A stretch of DNA of 64,000 bases from Coriobacteriia bacterium. Its GTDB lineage: Bacteria > Actinomycetota > Coriobacteriia > Coriobacteriales > Eggerthellaceae. A model generated the notes under the pieces. It searched no databases and had not been told where the DNA came from. It saw nothing but the letters and a program-made list of their open reading frames with translations. The stretch spans positions 1 to 64,000 of the forward strand of contig JAUMVJ010000002.1 in the NCBI GenBank assembly GCA_030530215.1, read 5' to 3'. The translations under genes and the position numbers were made by a program. Shown piece by piece: positions 8,505 through 17,882 of the stretch (position 1 is its first letter; every line of letters begins with the position of its first letter).

Positions 8505-9275
8505 TTAGCAGCAAATCAGCTCGTAGATCGTCTTGATCATGAATATTGCAAGCACCACCAGCATGATGGGCTTGGCGATGCTTGCGCCTTTGCTCGTGAA
8601 GGTTTTCGCGCCCAGCCAGGCGCCGATCATGTTGCATGCGCCCGCAACCAAGCCGAGCACCAAAAGCACTTGTCCGTTAAGCAGGAAAACGAACAGCGCT
8701 GCAAGGTTGGTGCTCAGGTTGACCACTTTGGTAGTGCCTGCGGCATCGTTTAAGGTCAGGTGAGCTGCGCCGGTGAAGGCGAGCATCAGGAAGGTGCCCG
8801 TCCCGGGGCCGTATGCGCCGTCGTATGCGCCGATCGCCAACGAAATAAGTGCGCAGAGCGCTAAGGTGCGCAGGTCGGTGGGCGATTCGGCCGCTGCGTT
8901 CATGGAATGGCTGCGCATCAAATAGGCTGCCGTTGCAGGGATGATAAACAGCATGGCGATGCGAAAGGCCCCGTCCGGAATCATCATGGCAAGTGCCGCG
9001 CCTGCCGCTGATCCGGCAAGCGCTAGCGCAGCGCAAGGCAGCGATCGCTTGAACGAGATGAAGCCTTCTTTGTAGTAGCGCAAGGTGGCCACAGCGGTGC
9101 CCATGCAGGAGCTGAGCTTGTTGGTGCCCAGGCACTGGTGCACGGGCAGGCCGGCAATCAGGTAGGCGGGCAGCGAAACAAGCCCGCCGCCGCCTGCGAT
9201 GGCGTCGACGAAGCCGGCAAGGCCAACCAAGGGGCACACGATCAGAAAGGTGAGAAGGCTGTCTTCAAATCCCAT
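8505..9275 (-). CDS. TauE/SafE family membrane exporter
   Basis: The 256-residue polytopic membrane protein matches the TauE/SafE (DUF81) family, whose members move sulfite, sulfonates or other organic anions. The family's first repeat is visible: GLAGFVDAIAGGGGLVSLPA at the N-terminus with GTNKLSS soon after, and the second repeat contains GAYDGAYGPGTGTFL. About eight hydrophobic helices can be drawn. It begins 15 bases after the threonine ammonia-lyase stop on the same strand, so it is co-transcribed and may export a threonine-derived organic acid. The substrate is not determined by sequence. Confidence 0.85.
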   Translation of the reverse strand: MGFEDSLLTFLIVCPLVGLAGFVDAIAGGGGLVSLPAYLIAGLPVHQCLGTNKLSSCMGTAVATLRYYKEGFISFKRSLPCAALALAGSAAGAALAMMIPDGAFRIAMLFIIPATAAYLMRSHSMNAAAESPTDLRTLALCALISLAIGAYDGAYGPGTGTFLMLAFTGAAHLTLNDAAGTTKVVNLSTNLAALFVFLLNGQVLLVLGLVAGACNMIGAWLGAKTFTSKGASIAKPIMLVVLAIFMIKTIYELICC

Positions 9276-9290
9276 CGAGACGTGGTTTCT

Positions 9291-10511
9291 TTAAATCTGG
9301 GCGGCAACCACGGTGGGGTGCAGGCCTTCGGTCTCGAGCGCCTTCACGATCTGGTTCTTGTGCGTGGTGCCGAAGGCTTCGATGGTCACCTTAAGCTCAA
9401 CGGCGTCGTTGCGGTTGGTGGAAACGAACTGGTTGTGATCAAGGCGAATTACGTTACCGCGCACGTTGGCGATGGTCTGGGCAACGTGCACCAGCTCGCC
9501 GGGCCTATCGGGCAGGAGCACCGAAACGGTGAAGATGCGGTCGCGTGTAATCAGGCCGTGCATCACAACCGAGCTCATGGTGATGACGTCCATGTTGCCG
9601 CCGGAAAGAACGCTGACCACCTTCTTGCCCTTGACGTCCAGGTGGTTCAGGGCAGCAACGGTTAGAAGGCCGGAGTTCTCGACCACCATCTTGTGCGACT
9701 CGATCATGTCAAGGAAGGCGACCACCAGTTCGTCGTCGGGGACGGTGATGATGCCATCGAGATTCTTTTGCAGGTAGGGGAAGATCTTATGGCCGGGCTC
9801 GAGCACGGCGGTGCCGTCGGCGATGGTGCAGGCGCTGTCAAGCTTCACGACCTCGCCCGCCTCGAAGGATGCCTTAAGGCAGGCGGCTCCCTCGGGCTCA
9901 ACGCCGATGACATTGATGTTGGGGTTCAAAAGCTTCGCCAGGGTGGAGATGCCGGTGGCAAGCCCGCCGCCGCCAACGGGAACCAGGATGTAGTCCACCA
10001 AGGGCAGCTCCTGGAAAATTTCCATTGCGATGGTTCCCTGGCCGGTGGCCACCGTCAAATCATCGAAAGGATGCACGAAGGTGTAGCCATTTTCCTCGGC
10101 CAGCTTGCAGGCGTACTCGTAGGATTCGTCGTAAACGTCGCCGTAAAGGATTACCTCGGCGCCGTAGTGCCTGGTGCGCTCAACCTTGATGAGGGGAGTG
10201 GCGGTGGGCATAACGATGGTGGCCTTCACGCCGTAGCGCTGTGCAGCGTAGGCAACGCCCTGCGCATGGTTGCCAGCGCTTGCGGTGATGAGGCCGCGCT
10301 CACGCTCCTCGTCGGTGAGGGTCGAGATTTTGTAGTAGGAGCCGCGGACCTTGTAAGCGCCCGTGCGCTGCATGTTCTCGGGCTTGAACCACACGCGATT
10401 GCCCGTCAGATTGCTGAAATGAGGGCTCTCGATGAGCTTGGTTTTCTGGGTGACTTCATGCACCTTTTTCAGGGCTTCTTCAAATGATTCAAGGGTGAGC
10501 ATCTCGGGCAT
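9291..10511 (-). CDS. ilvA: Threonine ammonia-lyase with ACT domain
   Basis: The 406-residue PLP enzyme deaminates L-threonine to 2-oxobutyrate and ammonia. The PLP lysine lies in TGAYKVRGSYYKI, the substrate/phosphate loops in ASAGNHAQGVA and PVGGGGLATGI. The last ~80 residues form one ACT domain (FTVSVLLPDRPGELVHVA). One short ACT domain is typical of the catabolic-type or short form rather than the ~510-residue IlvA. ATG 10511 has AGAAGG five bases upstream; a TTG at 10526 overlaps that site and is rejected. RidA, which clears the reactive enamine this enzyme releases, is encoded divergently at 10899. Confidence 0.92.
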   Translation of the reverse strand: MPEMLTLESFEEALKKVHEVTQKTKLIESPHFSNLTGNRVWFKPENMQRTGAYKVRGSYYKISTLTDEERERGLITASAGNHAQGVAYAAQRYGVKATIVMPTATPLIKVERTRHYGAEVILYGDVYDESYEYACKLAEENGYTFVHPFDDLTVATGQGTIAMEIFQELPLVDYILVPVGGGGLATGISTLAKLLNPNINVIGVEPEGAACLKASFEAGEVVKLDSACTIADGTAVLEPGHKIFPYLQKNLDGIITVPDDELVVAFLDMIESHKMVVENSGLLTVAALNHLDVKGKKVVSVLSGGNMDVITMSSVVMHGLITRDRIFTVSVLLPDRPGELVHVAQTIANVRGNVIRLDHNQFVSTNRNDAVELKVTIEAFGTTHKNQIVKALETEGLHPTVVAAQI

Positions 10512-10898
10512 AGCAACCTTCTTCAACGACTGTAACGCGCCTTATCCTACCGCCTGGGTAAATGCTGACAAGACCCCACACGAAACAAATTCAAGAATAT
10601 GTCCAATTTTATGGCGCTCCTCGATGAGGATTGCCCACGGTCGCGTAGGCGTTTGTGCTTTGCTTTGGCTCTGCGCGTTCACCCTGTGCGATGCAACAGT
10701 AGGGGCAAGCGCCATGGCGGGAAACCGCGCATCGAACCTTGATAAAACCTATAATGAAGGACGTCATTCATTTGGCGTTTTTGTGGTGGTAATAGCAAAT
10801 CAAACTTTTGGCAGTAGCGGAATTAAGCCCTAAGGCATATCTGCAGTTCGAAGATTTGCTAATTCATTGCTGGCTTGTCCCAGCAGAAAGAGGGAAAC
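10512..10898. other. Divergent intergenic region between ilvA and ridA
   Basis: These 387 bases contain the promoters of both genes but no credible coding frame. A good -10 box for ridA, TATAAT at 10750-10755, lies in ACCTATAATGAAGG; its -35 is not clear. The ilvA promoter is not obvious. Confidence 0.5.
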
Positions 10899-11276
10899 AT
10901 GCAAGTAATCAGTACTCCAGATGCTCCTGCAGCCATTGGCCCCTACGTTCAGGGCAATGTATATAACGGCATTTTGTTTGCCTCGGGTCAGATTGCACTT
11001 GACCCCAAGACCGGCGAGCTCGTGGGTGAAAGCATCCAGGAGCAAACCGCTCAGGTTATGAAGAACATCGCCGCCATCTTGGAGGCCGCAGGCACCGACT
11101 TCGATCACGTTATCAAGACAACCTGCTTCTTGAACGACATGGACGACTTCGTGCCCTTCAACGATGAGTACGCTAAGTCCTTCCCGGGGCATCGCCCCAG
11201 CCGCTCGGCTGTTGCCGTTGAAAAACTTCCTAAGGGAGCCCTTGTTGAAGTTGAGGTCATTGCATCTGTTGAATAG
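10899..11276 (+). CDS. ridA: RidA-family reactive intermediate (enamine/imine) deaminase
   Basis: The 125-residue protein belongs to the RidA/YjgF/UK114 family, trimers that hydrolyse 2-aminoacrylate and related imines from PLP enzymes. Family landmarks are AAIGPYVQGNVYNGILFASGQI at the start, the conserved arginine and acid in HRPSRSAVAVEKLPKGALVEVE, and the C-terminal EVIA. ATG 10899 has GAGGG upstream; a TTG at 10875 is unlikely. It lies divergent to threonine ammonia-lyase, the classic source of its substrate, so the pairing makes functional sense. Confidence 0.93.
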   Translation: MQVISTPDAPAAIGPYVQGNVYNGILFASGQIALDPKTGELVGESIQEQTAQVMKNIAAILEAAGTDFDHVIKTTCFLNDMDDFVPFNDEYAKSFPGHRPSRSAVAVEKLPKGALVEVEVIASVE

Positions 11277-11307
11277 CGTGTTCGCTCGATTTTGAGGGAG
11301 GGAAGCC

Positions 11308-14300
11308 TTGAAGCTTATCGGAATTAGAAGAAGCTTGCTGCTGGCGACGATTTGTTTCGCTGCCGCATGCGCAGCTTGCCTAACTGCACCTGTTTACGCC
11401 CAGGCAGACGATAACCTTGCCTTTTCATTGGAAAATGGCGAAAGGACTTATTATTCCAGCGTTGCTGATGCTCGAACTGCCGGCTACGCAGGTAAAACCA
11501 TTTATATGGCAAGGGATTGGACGAGCTCCGATTTTGGCGAAACGCTTGAAATCGCCGACAGCAAAAAGCTCACGATCGATATGCAAGGCCACACGATTAA
11601 AGGTGATGGCGAACATACCGCAATTCATCTTGCAGAAAACTCGAAGCTCGAGCTTACGTCTACTAGGACAAGCAACATAACTTATACGGGCTATACCTCA
11701 GCTGCCGCAGACGAAGGCGAAATAAAAACTACGGGCGGCGGTTTGGTAACGGCTGGCTCTTGCACGGGTTCCGGTGGCGCTTTCTTGATGGACGCAAACA
11801 GCTCCTTGGAGCTGGATTCGATTATCGTCGGTGGCAACTGTTCGAATAAGGGAGTTTTTGCCTATGACGGCGCGGCAATTTATGCCAATAAAAATTGCTC
11901 CATCGAAATGACCGACGGTGCATCTATTGAATACAACTCCAGTTCATGCGGAGCTGTTTATGTTAGCGATGCCAACGTGACAATAAAAATGAATGCTTCT
12001 TCGATGCATCATAACTACGGAACGACCACGGGCTGTCTTGCTTCCCGCGGAGAGAAGACCAAGGTCTACCTTGAGAACAATTCTTCAATTGCCGACAACT
12101 CTGGTCAGGTAGCTGGCGGCGTTCAGTTCTACAACAGCTTCTATACGCTTTGCTCAGAGGACGGGACAGGTTCTTTAACGGGCAATGTATCTCGAGGTCC
12201 CAGCTCAATCAGCGATAGCACGAGCGAAAGCGGAATCGATAAAAAAGCTGGTGCAGCTGTTCATGTAGAGATAAAGTCCTACGGCGAAAACGAAGGCACC
12301 ATCAAAGGCATCGCTTTCAAAAAGAATAAGGCAGCATTCCACGGTGGCGCTATTTATGCAGGTCAGGAATGGCTTACTGTCAAAAATTGCAGCTTTGAAG
12401 AAAATGAAGCGGGCAGTGACGGTGGAGCAGTCTACATCGATAACGACAACATTAGATTCGAAGACTGCACCTTCTCAAACAACAAATGCGACACCCGCAA
12501 TAAAGATTATGAAGGCGGAGCAATATATGTTCCCTCCGGCTTTGACGTTACGCTTGTTGGCAAGACGATAGTCAAGGACAACTATCGTAGTAACGGAGAT
12601 AGGGACGATGTCTTTCTGGGTGACAACTCTTTGCAGGCTGCATACATAGAAGGCAACTTGAGCAAGGGGTCGAGTGTTGGTGTGCGTACCTCTATTACTG
12701 GCGACCGCCGAATCGCCGAGGGTTTCACTCACGAGGCTGAGGATTGTCTTTACATTGATTCTGATGGTTACTACGTAAGTTACGGAACCGATAACGATGG
12801 CGACGCTTGGCAGCGTCAAGGGGAGCGCCAATTTGTTGTTTCCGTCAACGGCACGGGTGTGGGCAACTATAAATACGATGCCAAAGCTACGGTTAATGGT
12901 GCCAGCAGCGATTCTTCCAAGGTGTTTAAGTGCTGGAACGCTGCTAAAACAACAGGCCTTAACCCGGTAAGCAATTACATCAACGATGGCAACAAGTACA
13001 ACCAAGCTATTAGCTTCAAGATGCCGCAAAATAGCGTAGATCTTGCGGCTGAGTACCTAACGCGTACAAAGAATGTCGATGTTGTTCTTCAAAAACCCGA
13101 GGTTGGTAAAGAGCTATCTACCGCAGGAAGCTTGAAGTGGGAAACCTCTGAAAGCGAAGGCTCCATTTCTGTTATGGATGTCACGGTTGCTTGGTATGAA
13201 AAGAAAGACGGCGCATTAACCCCTGCATCTGGCACCGCAAAAGAGGCCACCGTTTACGTAGCGCGTTTGTCGGCCAAGCAGGACGTTAAAGAGGATCGCG
13301 CTTTTGCCTTCGATATAGCGGCAAGTGATGTTTCGGTTACGCTTACCGGTAGCGAGCAGAAAGACCTTGGTGCAGCCGAGGTTAAGGTCGACGACGCCGG
13401 CACCTTAAGCGTAGTGAGCAATGAGTACACAACCGAAGGTGCAGCTATTACGAGTGTCTTGCCTTACTCGATGTCTGTTCCTGAAGGAACCTCCTGGGAC
13501 GATTTCGAAAAGCAGCTTCCAACCAAGGCTGTGGCCACTACAAATGTGGGCTCCACAATTACCCTTGACTTTAAGGGTGGGCAAGATTATTCGTTGCTTT
13601 TTGACGACGACAATAAGCTTAAAAAGCCGAAATCAAATCCAATAAAGCTAGATGTTGAAGTGGTGGCTCCTAAGGGGATGAGCCTTCCCGACAGCTGCAA
13701 GACGGTGGTTATCAATCTCACGGTAACCGATAAGCCTGCCGAAGATGTCGCAAGCCCAGTGGTCACCGTTGCCGAAGGCGCTTATTCGACCGAAACTGAT
13801 GCTGAAAAGTTCGAAGGTGACAAGCTGTTACTTCAGGCTGAATGCGCTACTTCTGAAGCCGTTATCAGGTACAACCTGAGTCGTCTTGAAAGTGGCAAGT
13901 GGACCGAAGAGGCCGAGGGCGAAGCTTATAGCGACAATATCAGTCTAGCCTCGCCCAGCGCAAGCAAGCAGTACACCTATAAGCTTGAAACCTGGGCAGA
14001 AAAAGATGGCATTAAATCGGCATCGCGCAGTGCGTTCTACATTATTAGCAACGATCAAGCTGTTCAGAAGCATAAGCTAGTTGTTTCTTATGCCGATACG
14101 GCTGCAGAGGGGCATCATGGCTCCAAGGATTCCGAGTCGAACCCCGTAGAGGACGGAGGATCCTTTGTTCTTGATGCCGCTGAATGGCCTGGTTATTCGT
14201 TTGAAAAGTGGATTGATAAGGATGGATCGGTAATAAGCACGAATCCAACCTATAAGCTTGCAAACATTACCGAAGATACAAACGTTACCGCTGTTTACAA

Positions 14301-15684
14301 CCCGGTAGTAACCGAGCTTGATTTTGGTATTACGCTTCCTCAGGCCGATGAGACCTTGGCTACAGATGCAAGCGTTAAGGCCAAGATAGCAGGGTCTTCA
14401 GAGTACGAAGATGTGACCAATTACTTTATTGGCAAAGCTACGATTACTTGGTCTCCCGCTGATGCCACCGCTGCTCACGCAACAAGCTATCTTGCTTCTT
14501 TGGGTCTCAATACCGCCGAACTGAGTGGTGTTAAGTACGTCTTGTCGGAAGAGAATTTGACAACACGCATTAACGGAAGCACTAGCGATAAAGAAGCCTA
14601 CGTAATGCAAGAAGACGGCAAGGCTACGCTCTATGTAGCTTGCCCGTCTACTGAAAAATACAAGCTGAAATCGTTGGCTAACCTTAGCGATGCAAACATT
14701 TCGTTTGCTGCTGCGTGGAAGTCTCAAACCAAGCAAGATGAAGGAGACACGAACTCCTGGGGTCTGCCTCAGCAGGTGGCAGTGACCTACGAATGTGGCG
14801 AAACCGGAATGCTTGATATCGACTGGAATACGGTAACTGGTTTTGATAAGACCAAGCTTGAGGCTCAATCTTTTGAGGTTGAAGGCACGGTTAAATATCC
14901 AAGCAACGTAGACAGCACAGGTGCTCCTGAAAAAGTAAAGCTCAAAGTAAACGTTGCTGCTTCCGAGACTGTTGCTGTGCCTACGGCCAGTATCCAGCCT
15001 GGCTCTTATTTGGGCACTCAGGCTCTTGAGCTGAGCTGCGATACGGAAGGCGCGGTTGTTCGCTACACAACCGATGGAAGCGAGCCCACCGAGAATAGCG
15101 CTGTATATACGGACGTTATTAAGCTTGCGCATAGCACAACGGTTAAGGTTAAAGCCTTTTGCGACGGAATGAATGCAAGTGATACTGCCGAGTTCGCTTA
15201 TGTCATTAAGCATACGGTGACCTTTGACAGCGCTGGCGGCTCGGGCGTTGATGCTCAGGAAGTCGAAGACGGCAAATGCGCTCAGCAACCCGCTAACCCC
15301 GTAAAGGACGGCTACACCTTTGCTGGTTGGTATGCTGATGAAGCGCTTACTGCCGAGTACGATTTTGCTGCACCTGTTACGGCAGACGCGACCATCTATG
15401 CTAAGTGGAAGCAAGATTCTCAAGATGGCGACAAGGGCGGCTCCGATGGCGATGCGGTAAACCCTGATAGCGATGGCGACGGTTCTTCCGGCACGTCTGA
15501 TTCCGAAGACGCTGAGAGTGAATCGGATTCCAATTCGAGCAACGAAACTCCGCACACCGGTGATGCTTCAGGCCTAGTTTTAAGCTTCGCCTTCTTGGGT
15601 GCGCTCATCTGCGGTGCAATCTTGATCCGTCGAGGTTTTGCTCGTAGGTCGGGTTTTGCTCGTGGCAGCCACGAGCTTCGGTAA
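11308..15684 (+). CDS. Giant sortase-type surface protein with beta-helix and InlB-type repeats
   Basis: The 1458-residue protein starts at TTG 11308, with GAGGGAGG just upstream. It has a signal peptide (residues 1-33, ending VYAQA). Residues ~60-430 form a probable right-handed beta-helix (repeats such as FHGGAIYAGQEWLTVKNCSF and GGAVYIDNDNIRFEDCTFSN). Ig-like and InlB-B-like modules follow (GYSFEKWIDKDG near 960), then a chitobiase-like module (VVRYTTDGSEPTENSAVY near 1250) and a Flg_new-like module (GYTFAGWYADEALTAEYDF near 1335). The C-terminus has a Ser/Asp-rich linker, the sorting-like motif PHTGD near 1414, a hydrophobic helix and an Arg-rich tail. It probably acts in adhesion; its ligand is unknown. 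Confidence 0.88.
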   Translation: MKLIGIRRSLLLATICFAAACAACLTAPVYAQADDNLAFSLENGERTYYSSVADARTAGYAGKTIYMARDWTSSDFGETLEIADSKKLTIDMQGHTIKGDGEHTAIHLAENSKLELTSTRTSNITYTGYTSAAADEGEIKTTGGGLVTAGSCTGSGGAFLMDANSSLELDSIIVGGNCSNKGVFAYDGAAIYANKNCSIEMTDGASIEYNSSSCGAVYVSDANVTIKMNASSMHHNYGTTTGCLASRGEKTKVYLENNSSIADNSGQVAGGVQFYNSFYTLCSEDGTGSLTGNVSRGPSSISDSTSESGIDKKAGAAVHVEIKSYGENEGTIKGIAFKKNKAAFHGGAIYAGQEWLTVKNCSFEENEAGSDGGAVYIDNDNIRFEDCTFSNNKCDTRNKDYEGGAIYVPSGFDVTLVGKTIVKDNYRSNGDRDDVFLGDNSLQAAYIEGNLSKGSSVGVRTSITGDRRIAEGFTHEAEDCLYIDSDGYYVSYGTDNDGDAWQRQGERQFVVSVNGTGVGNYKYDAKATVNGASSDSSKVFKCWNAAKTTGLNPVSNYINDGNKYNQAISFKMPQNSVDLAAEYLTRTKNVDVVLQKPEVGKELSTAGSLKWETSESEGSISVMDVTVAWYEKKDGALTPASGTAKEATVYVARLSAKQDVKEDRAFAFDIAASDVSVTLTGSEQKDLGAAEVKVDDAGTLSVVSNEYTTEGAAITSVLPYSMSVPEGTSWDDFEKQLPTKAVATTNVGSTITLDFKGGQDYSLLFDDDNKLKKPKSNPIKLDVEVVAPKGMSLPDSCKTVVINLTVTDKPAEDVASPVVTVAEGAYSTETDAEKFEGDKLLLQAECATSEAVIRYNLSRLESGKWTEEAEGEAYSDNISLASPSASKQYTYKLETWAEKDGIKSASRSAFYIISNDQAVQKHKLVVSYADTAAEGHHGSKDSESNPVEDGGSFVLDAAEWPGYSFEKWIDKDGSVISTNPTYKLANITEDTNVTAVYNPVVTELDFGITLPQADETLATDASVKAKIAGSSEYEDVTNYFIGKATITWSPADATAAHATSYLASLGLNTAELSGVKYVLSEENLTTRINGSTSDKEAYVMQEDGKATLYVACPSTEKYKLKSLANLSDANISFAAAWKSQTKQDEGDTNSWGLPQQVAVTYECGETGMLDIDWNTVTGFDKTKLEAQSFEVEGTVKYPSNVDSTGAPEKVKLKVNVAASETVAVPTASIQPGSYLGTQALELSCDTEGAVVRYTTDGSEPTENSAVYTDVIKLAHSTTVKVKAFCDGMNASDTAEFAYVIKHTVTFDSAGGSGVDAQEVEDGKCAQQPANPVKDGYTFAGWYADEALTAEYDFAAPVTADATIYAKWKQDSQDGDKGGSDGDAVNPDSDGDGSSGTSDSEDAESESDSNSSNETPHTGDASGLVLSFAFLGALICGAILIRRGFARRSGFARGSHELR

Positions 15685-15711
15685 GCATAGGATGCTGAAA
15701 TAGCAAGAACC

Positions 15712-15743
15712 AAAGAGGAAAGGGCCAAACCCCTTTCCTCTTT
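15712..15743 (+). terminator. Terminator after the giant surface protein
   Basis: A perfect 13-bp stem (15712-15724 with 15731-15743) with a 6-base loop, followed by TTCAATTT. Confidence 0.85.
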
Positions 15744-16086
15744 TCAATTTCAAACAGGTAAGACTTTGATTAGACGGTTGTGGGACTGAACCTGTAGAGA
15801 AGCTCTTTTTCAGATTCTTCGCTGTGCACAGTGGGTTTTCTTTAGTGCCCTTGCGTGTCCAGGAAATCGTCCGTAGACCCGCTTTTTCGTGTTTGGTTTT
15901 TCCTGCCTTGTGTTCATGTTGTGGTGTTGGGGTGCTCGCCTCGCAATCCGTGTTAAGTTAAATGTACCTGCTAATAGGCAGGCGAATTTTATCCAGAGTC
16001 GGGGTAGAGAGTTGGCTCGATGATCCCGGCGCCAACCAGCCAATAGGCAATGGTGGCAATGCCAACATCGATGAAAGGAGCCTATC
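15744..16086. other. Gene-free spacer upstream of the 144-residue orphan
   Basis: Roughly 340 bases with no credible coding frame. An AT-rich patch (GTTAAGTTAAATGTA, about 15951-15965) could hold the downstream promoter, but no clear -35/-10 pair can be named. Confidence 0.4.
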
Positions 16087-16521
16087 ATGGGCAATACTTC
16101 TCTGCGTTCCAGCAACTCCACCAGCAAGAACTTCCTCAACTTGAGCGTCGCTCCCAAGCGCTTGCATTTGCTCGATGTCCCTCATGGGTTTGTGTCGGGC
16201 ATGGCCAAGGACAACCTGGGCCATCAGATGCGCTATTCGGTTTGCCTGCTCGAAGCTGAGCTTGCCGAAGCCGGCACCGCGCACGTTCTGCAGCTTGCGC
16301 TTGAGGGCGACGACGATCGCAATCCTGATAGGTGGACTCTTTACGCCGATGGAAAAACGGCTGCACTTGGCACGGGTGAGTACGCGCGCGGGTGTTTCCT
16401 TGAAAGCGCAACTGCGTTTTTGGACCTTTGCCGCGAGGCCGTGCATGCCTGCGACCTTCAATCTTGGAGCGATCACGACTACCAGCTGCTAAGCACAGCC
16501 CGCAAGGTCGCCTCTCTCTAA
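16087..16521 (+). CDS. Hypothetical protein
   Basis: I do not recognise this 144-residue protein. It has no signal peptide, membrane segment or known motif. Ser/Asn-rich residues 1-20 precede a mixed alpha/beta region, with VLQLALEGDDDRNPDRWTLY (about 66-85) and two cysteines in FLDLCREAVHACDL near the end. The start is well supported: AAAGGAG lies seven bases before the ATG. A strong hairpin follows. The codon use is like that of its neighbours. Confidence 0.7.
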   Translation: MGNTSLRSSNSTSKNFLNLSVAPKRLHLLDVPHGFVSGMAKDNLGHQMRYSVCLLEAELAEAGTAHVLQLALEGDDDRNPDRWTLYADGKTAALGTGEYARGCFLESATAFLDLCREAVHACDLQSWSDHDYQLLSTARKVASL

Positions 16522-16550
16522 GAGTTTGCAAATTTGCCAGGGAAATGGTT

Positions 16551-16572
16551 AGGGCCGGCAAGCGCCGGCCCT
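16551..16572. terminator. Hairpin between convergent genes
   Basis: A perfect 9-bp GC-rich stem (16551-16559 with 16564-16572) with an AAGC tetraloop, followed by TTCTGTT. It lies between two convergent genes; only the plus direction has a T-rich tail. Confidence 0.75.
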
Positions 16573-16682
16573 TTCTGTTGCATTGGTATGAAACGCGGAG
16601 ACTAACAGCGCTGCCATATAGAATCGGATGCGCCAGTTTGGATGCTGCGGCCGGTTTTGGGCGCAAGCCCACCAGCGCGCCT

Positions 16683-17603
16683 TTAGGCGTAGCGGGCGTT
16701 GAGGCTGGAGTAGCTGGTGGATGCCTTGATCCAACCCCACTTTTTGCCGTTGCTGATCTTGAAGTAGACCTTGCTGCCCGAAACGACGATCTTGCTTGCC
16801 TTGAAGGCGCTCTTTGCGGAAACGGTGAAGGCCTTTTTCTTGAATTTGGTGTTGGTGTAGGCGGTTAGCTTCACACCATGGCGCAGCCAAACGGTGTTGC
16901 CGCTGTAATTGGTGTAGCTGCTGTACGCCTTGTAGGAAATACTGGCCGTGCTGCTTGCGCGCTTCAGTTTACCCTTGGTGTATTTGTAGCTGAACTTGAA
17001 GCTCGTGATGCCCGTGGTAGCGGTGTCGTACTTGTGCTTCATCGTGATGGTATTGCCGCTGACCTTGACGAACGAGGTTCCGCGGTCAACGCCGTAGGTA
17101 CTGGAAAGCATAAGGTTGTAGGCTTTGAACTTCTTGCCGGAAAGGCGCAGCAGGTAGTTGGAGAAGCAGACCCCGTCTTGGTCGGCTGCCTTCACCCAAA
17201 CGTAGCGCTTGCCGTTTTTAAGCGTGATCAGGCGCGCCGAAACGGAGGAGAAAAATTGCGTCGATTTTGACTTTGACCAGGTGAGCTTGCCGTTTACGTA
17301 AATGCCAAGCTTCGAATAGCCCGAGTCGCCCTTGGAGTAGTTGAGGCTTTTGATTACGAGCGATTCTTTCTTTTTGTCGCCGTTGAGGTCGTACTTGTAG
17401 GTTTTGCCAACGCTCAGAGCCTTGCTGGATGCTTTGGCCTCAGCGGTATTTGCGCTGGCCGTTACGCTGGGGGCGCTGTTCGAGGAGTTTCCCTGGCTGC
17501 TGCCCGCGTTCAAGCAGAAGGGCAGGGAGGCAAGCGCGGCGACAAGCACCAGCGCAATGCCTGCGATGGCAAGGGATCGTTTGTGGGATGCAAGGAAATT
17601 CAT
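16683..17603 (-). CDS. Secreted/membrane-anchored Lys/Ser/Tyr-rich protein
   Basis: The 306-residue product begins with a basic-hydrophobic segment (FLASHKRSLAIAGIALVLVA) that is a signal peptide or anchor. A Ser/Ala/Asn linker follows, then a Lys/Ser/Tyr-rich beta domain with YKYDLNGDKKKESLVI near residue 70, which resembles the Asp-rich VCBS/FG-GAP calcium loop. The end, GSKVYFKISNGKKWGWIKAS, resembles a bacterial SH3 strand set. ATG 17603 follows AAGGATCACC; the frame stays open to 17750 but without such a site. The function is unknown; a cell-wall location is likely. Confidence 0.78.
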   Translation of the reverse strand: MNFLASHKRSLAIAGIALVLVAALASLPFCLNAGSSQGNSSNSAPSVTASANTAEAKASSKALSVGKTYKYDLNGDKKKESLVIKSLNYSKGDSGYSKLGIYVNGKLTWSKSKSTQFFSSVSARLITLKNGKRYVWVKAADQDGVCFSNYLLRLSGKKFKAYNLMLSSTYGVDRGTSFVKVSGNTITMKHKYDTATTGITSFKFSYKYTKGKLKRASSTASISYKAYSSYTNYSGNTVWLRHGVKLTAYTNTKFKKKAFTVSAKSAFKASKIVVSGSKVYFKISNGKKWGWIKASTSYSSLNARYA

Positions 17604-17882
17604 GGTGATCCTTAAGGCTTGGGTGTAGTTGAGTTTCGGTTTGCCTTGGCGGGGCGCTTGCGATGTTTGACGCCCTGATTTTTTGTGTTCCGTAAAAGAC
17701 ATACTAGCAGATGGGTTTCGTGCGACGTCGATGGCGGTTTTCAGCGGCAACGCTGGTGAAACGTTGGCCCCGGCAGCTTATCGCGGGACGCGGTGACGCT
17801 TGGGCGTGGGCTGGTGGAGCCTTGATGAAATTTGGGCAGGGGCCTCGCGCACAAACAGAGTTGCAGGCGTATCCTCTTGATT

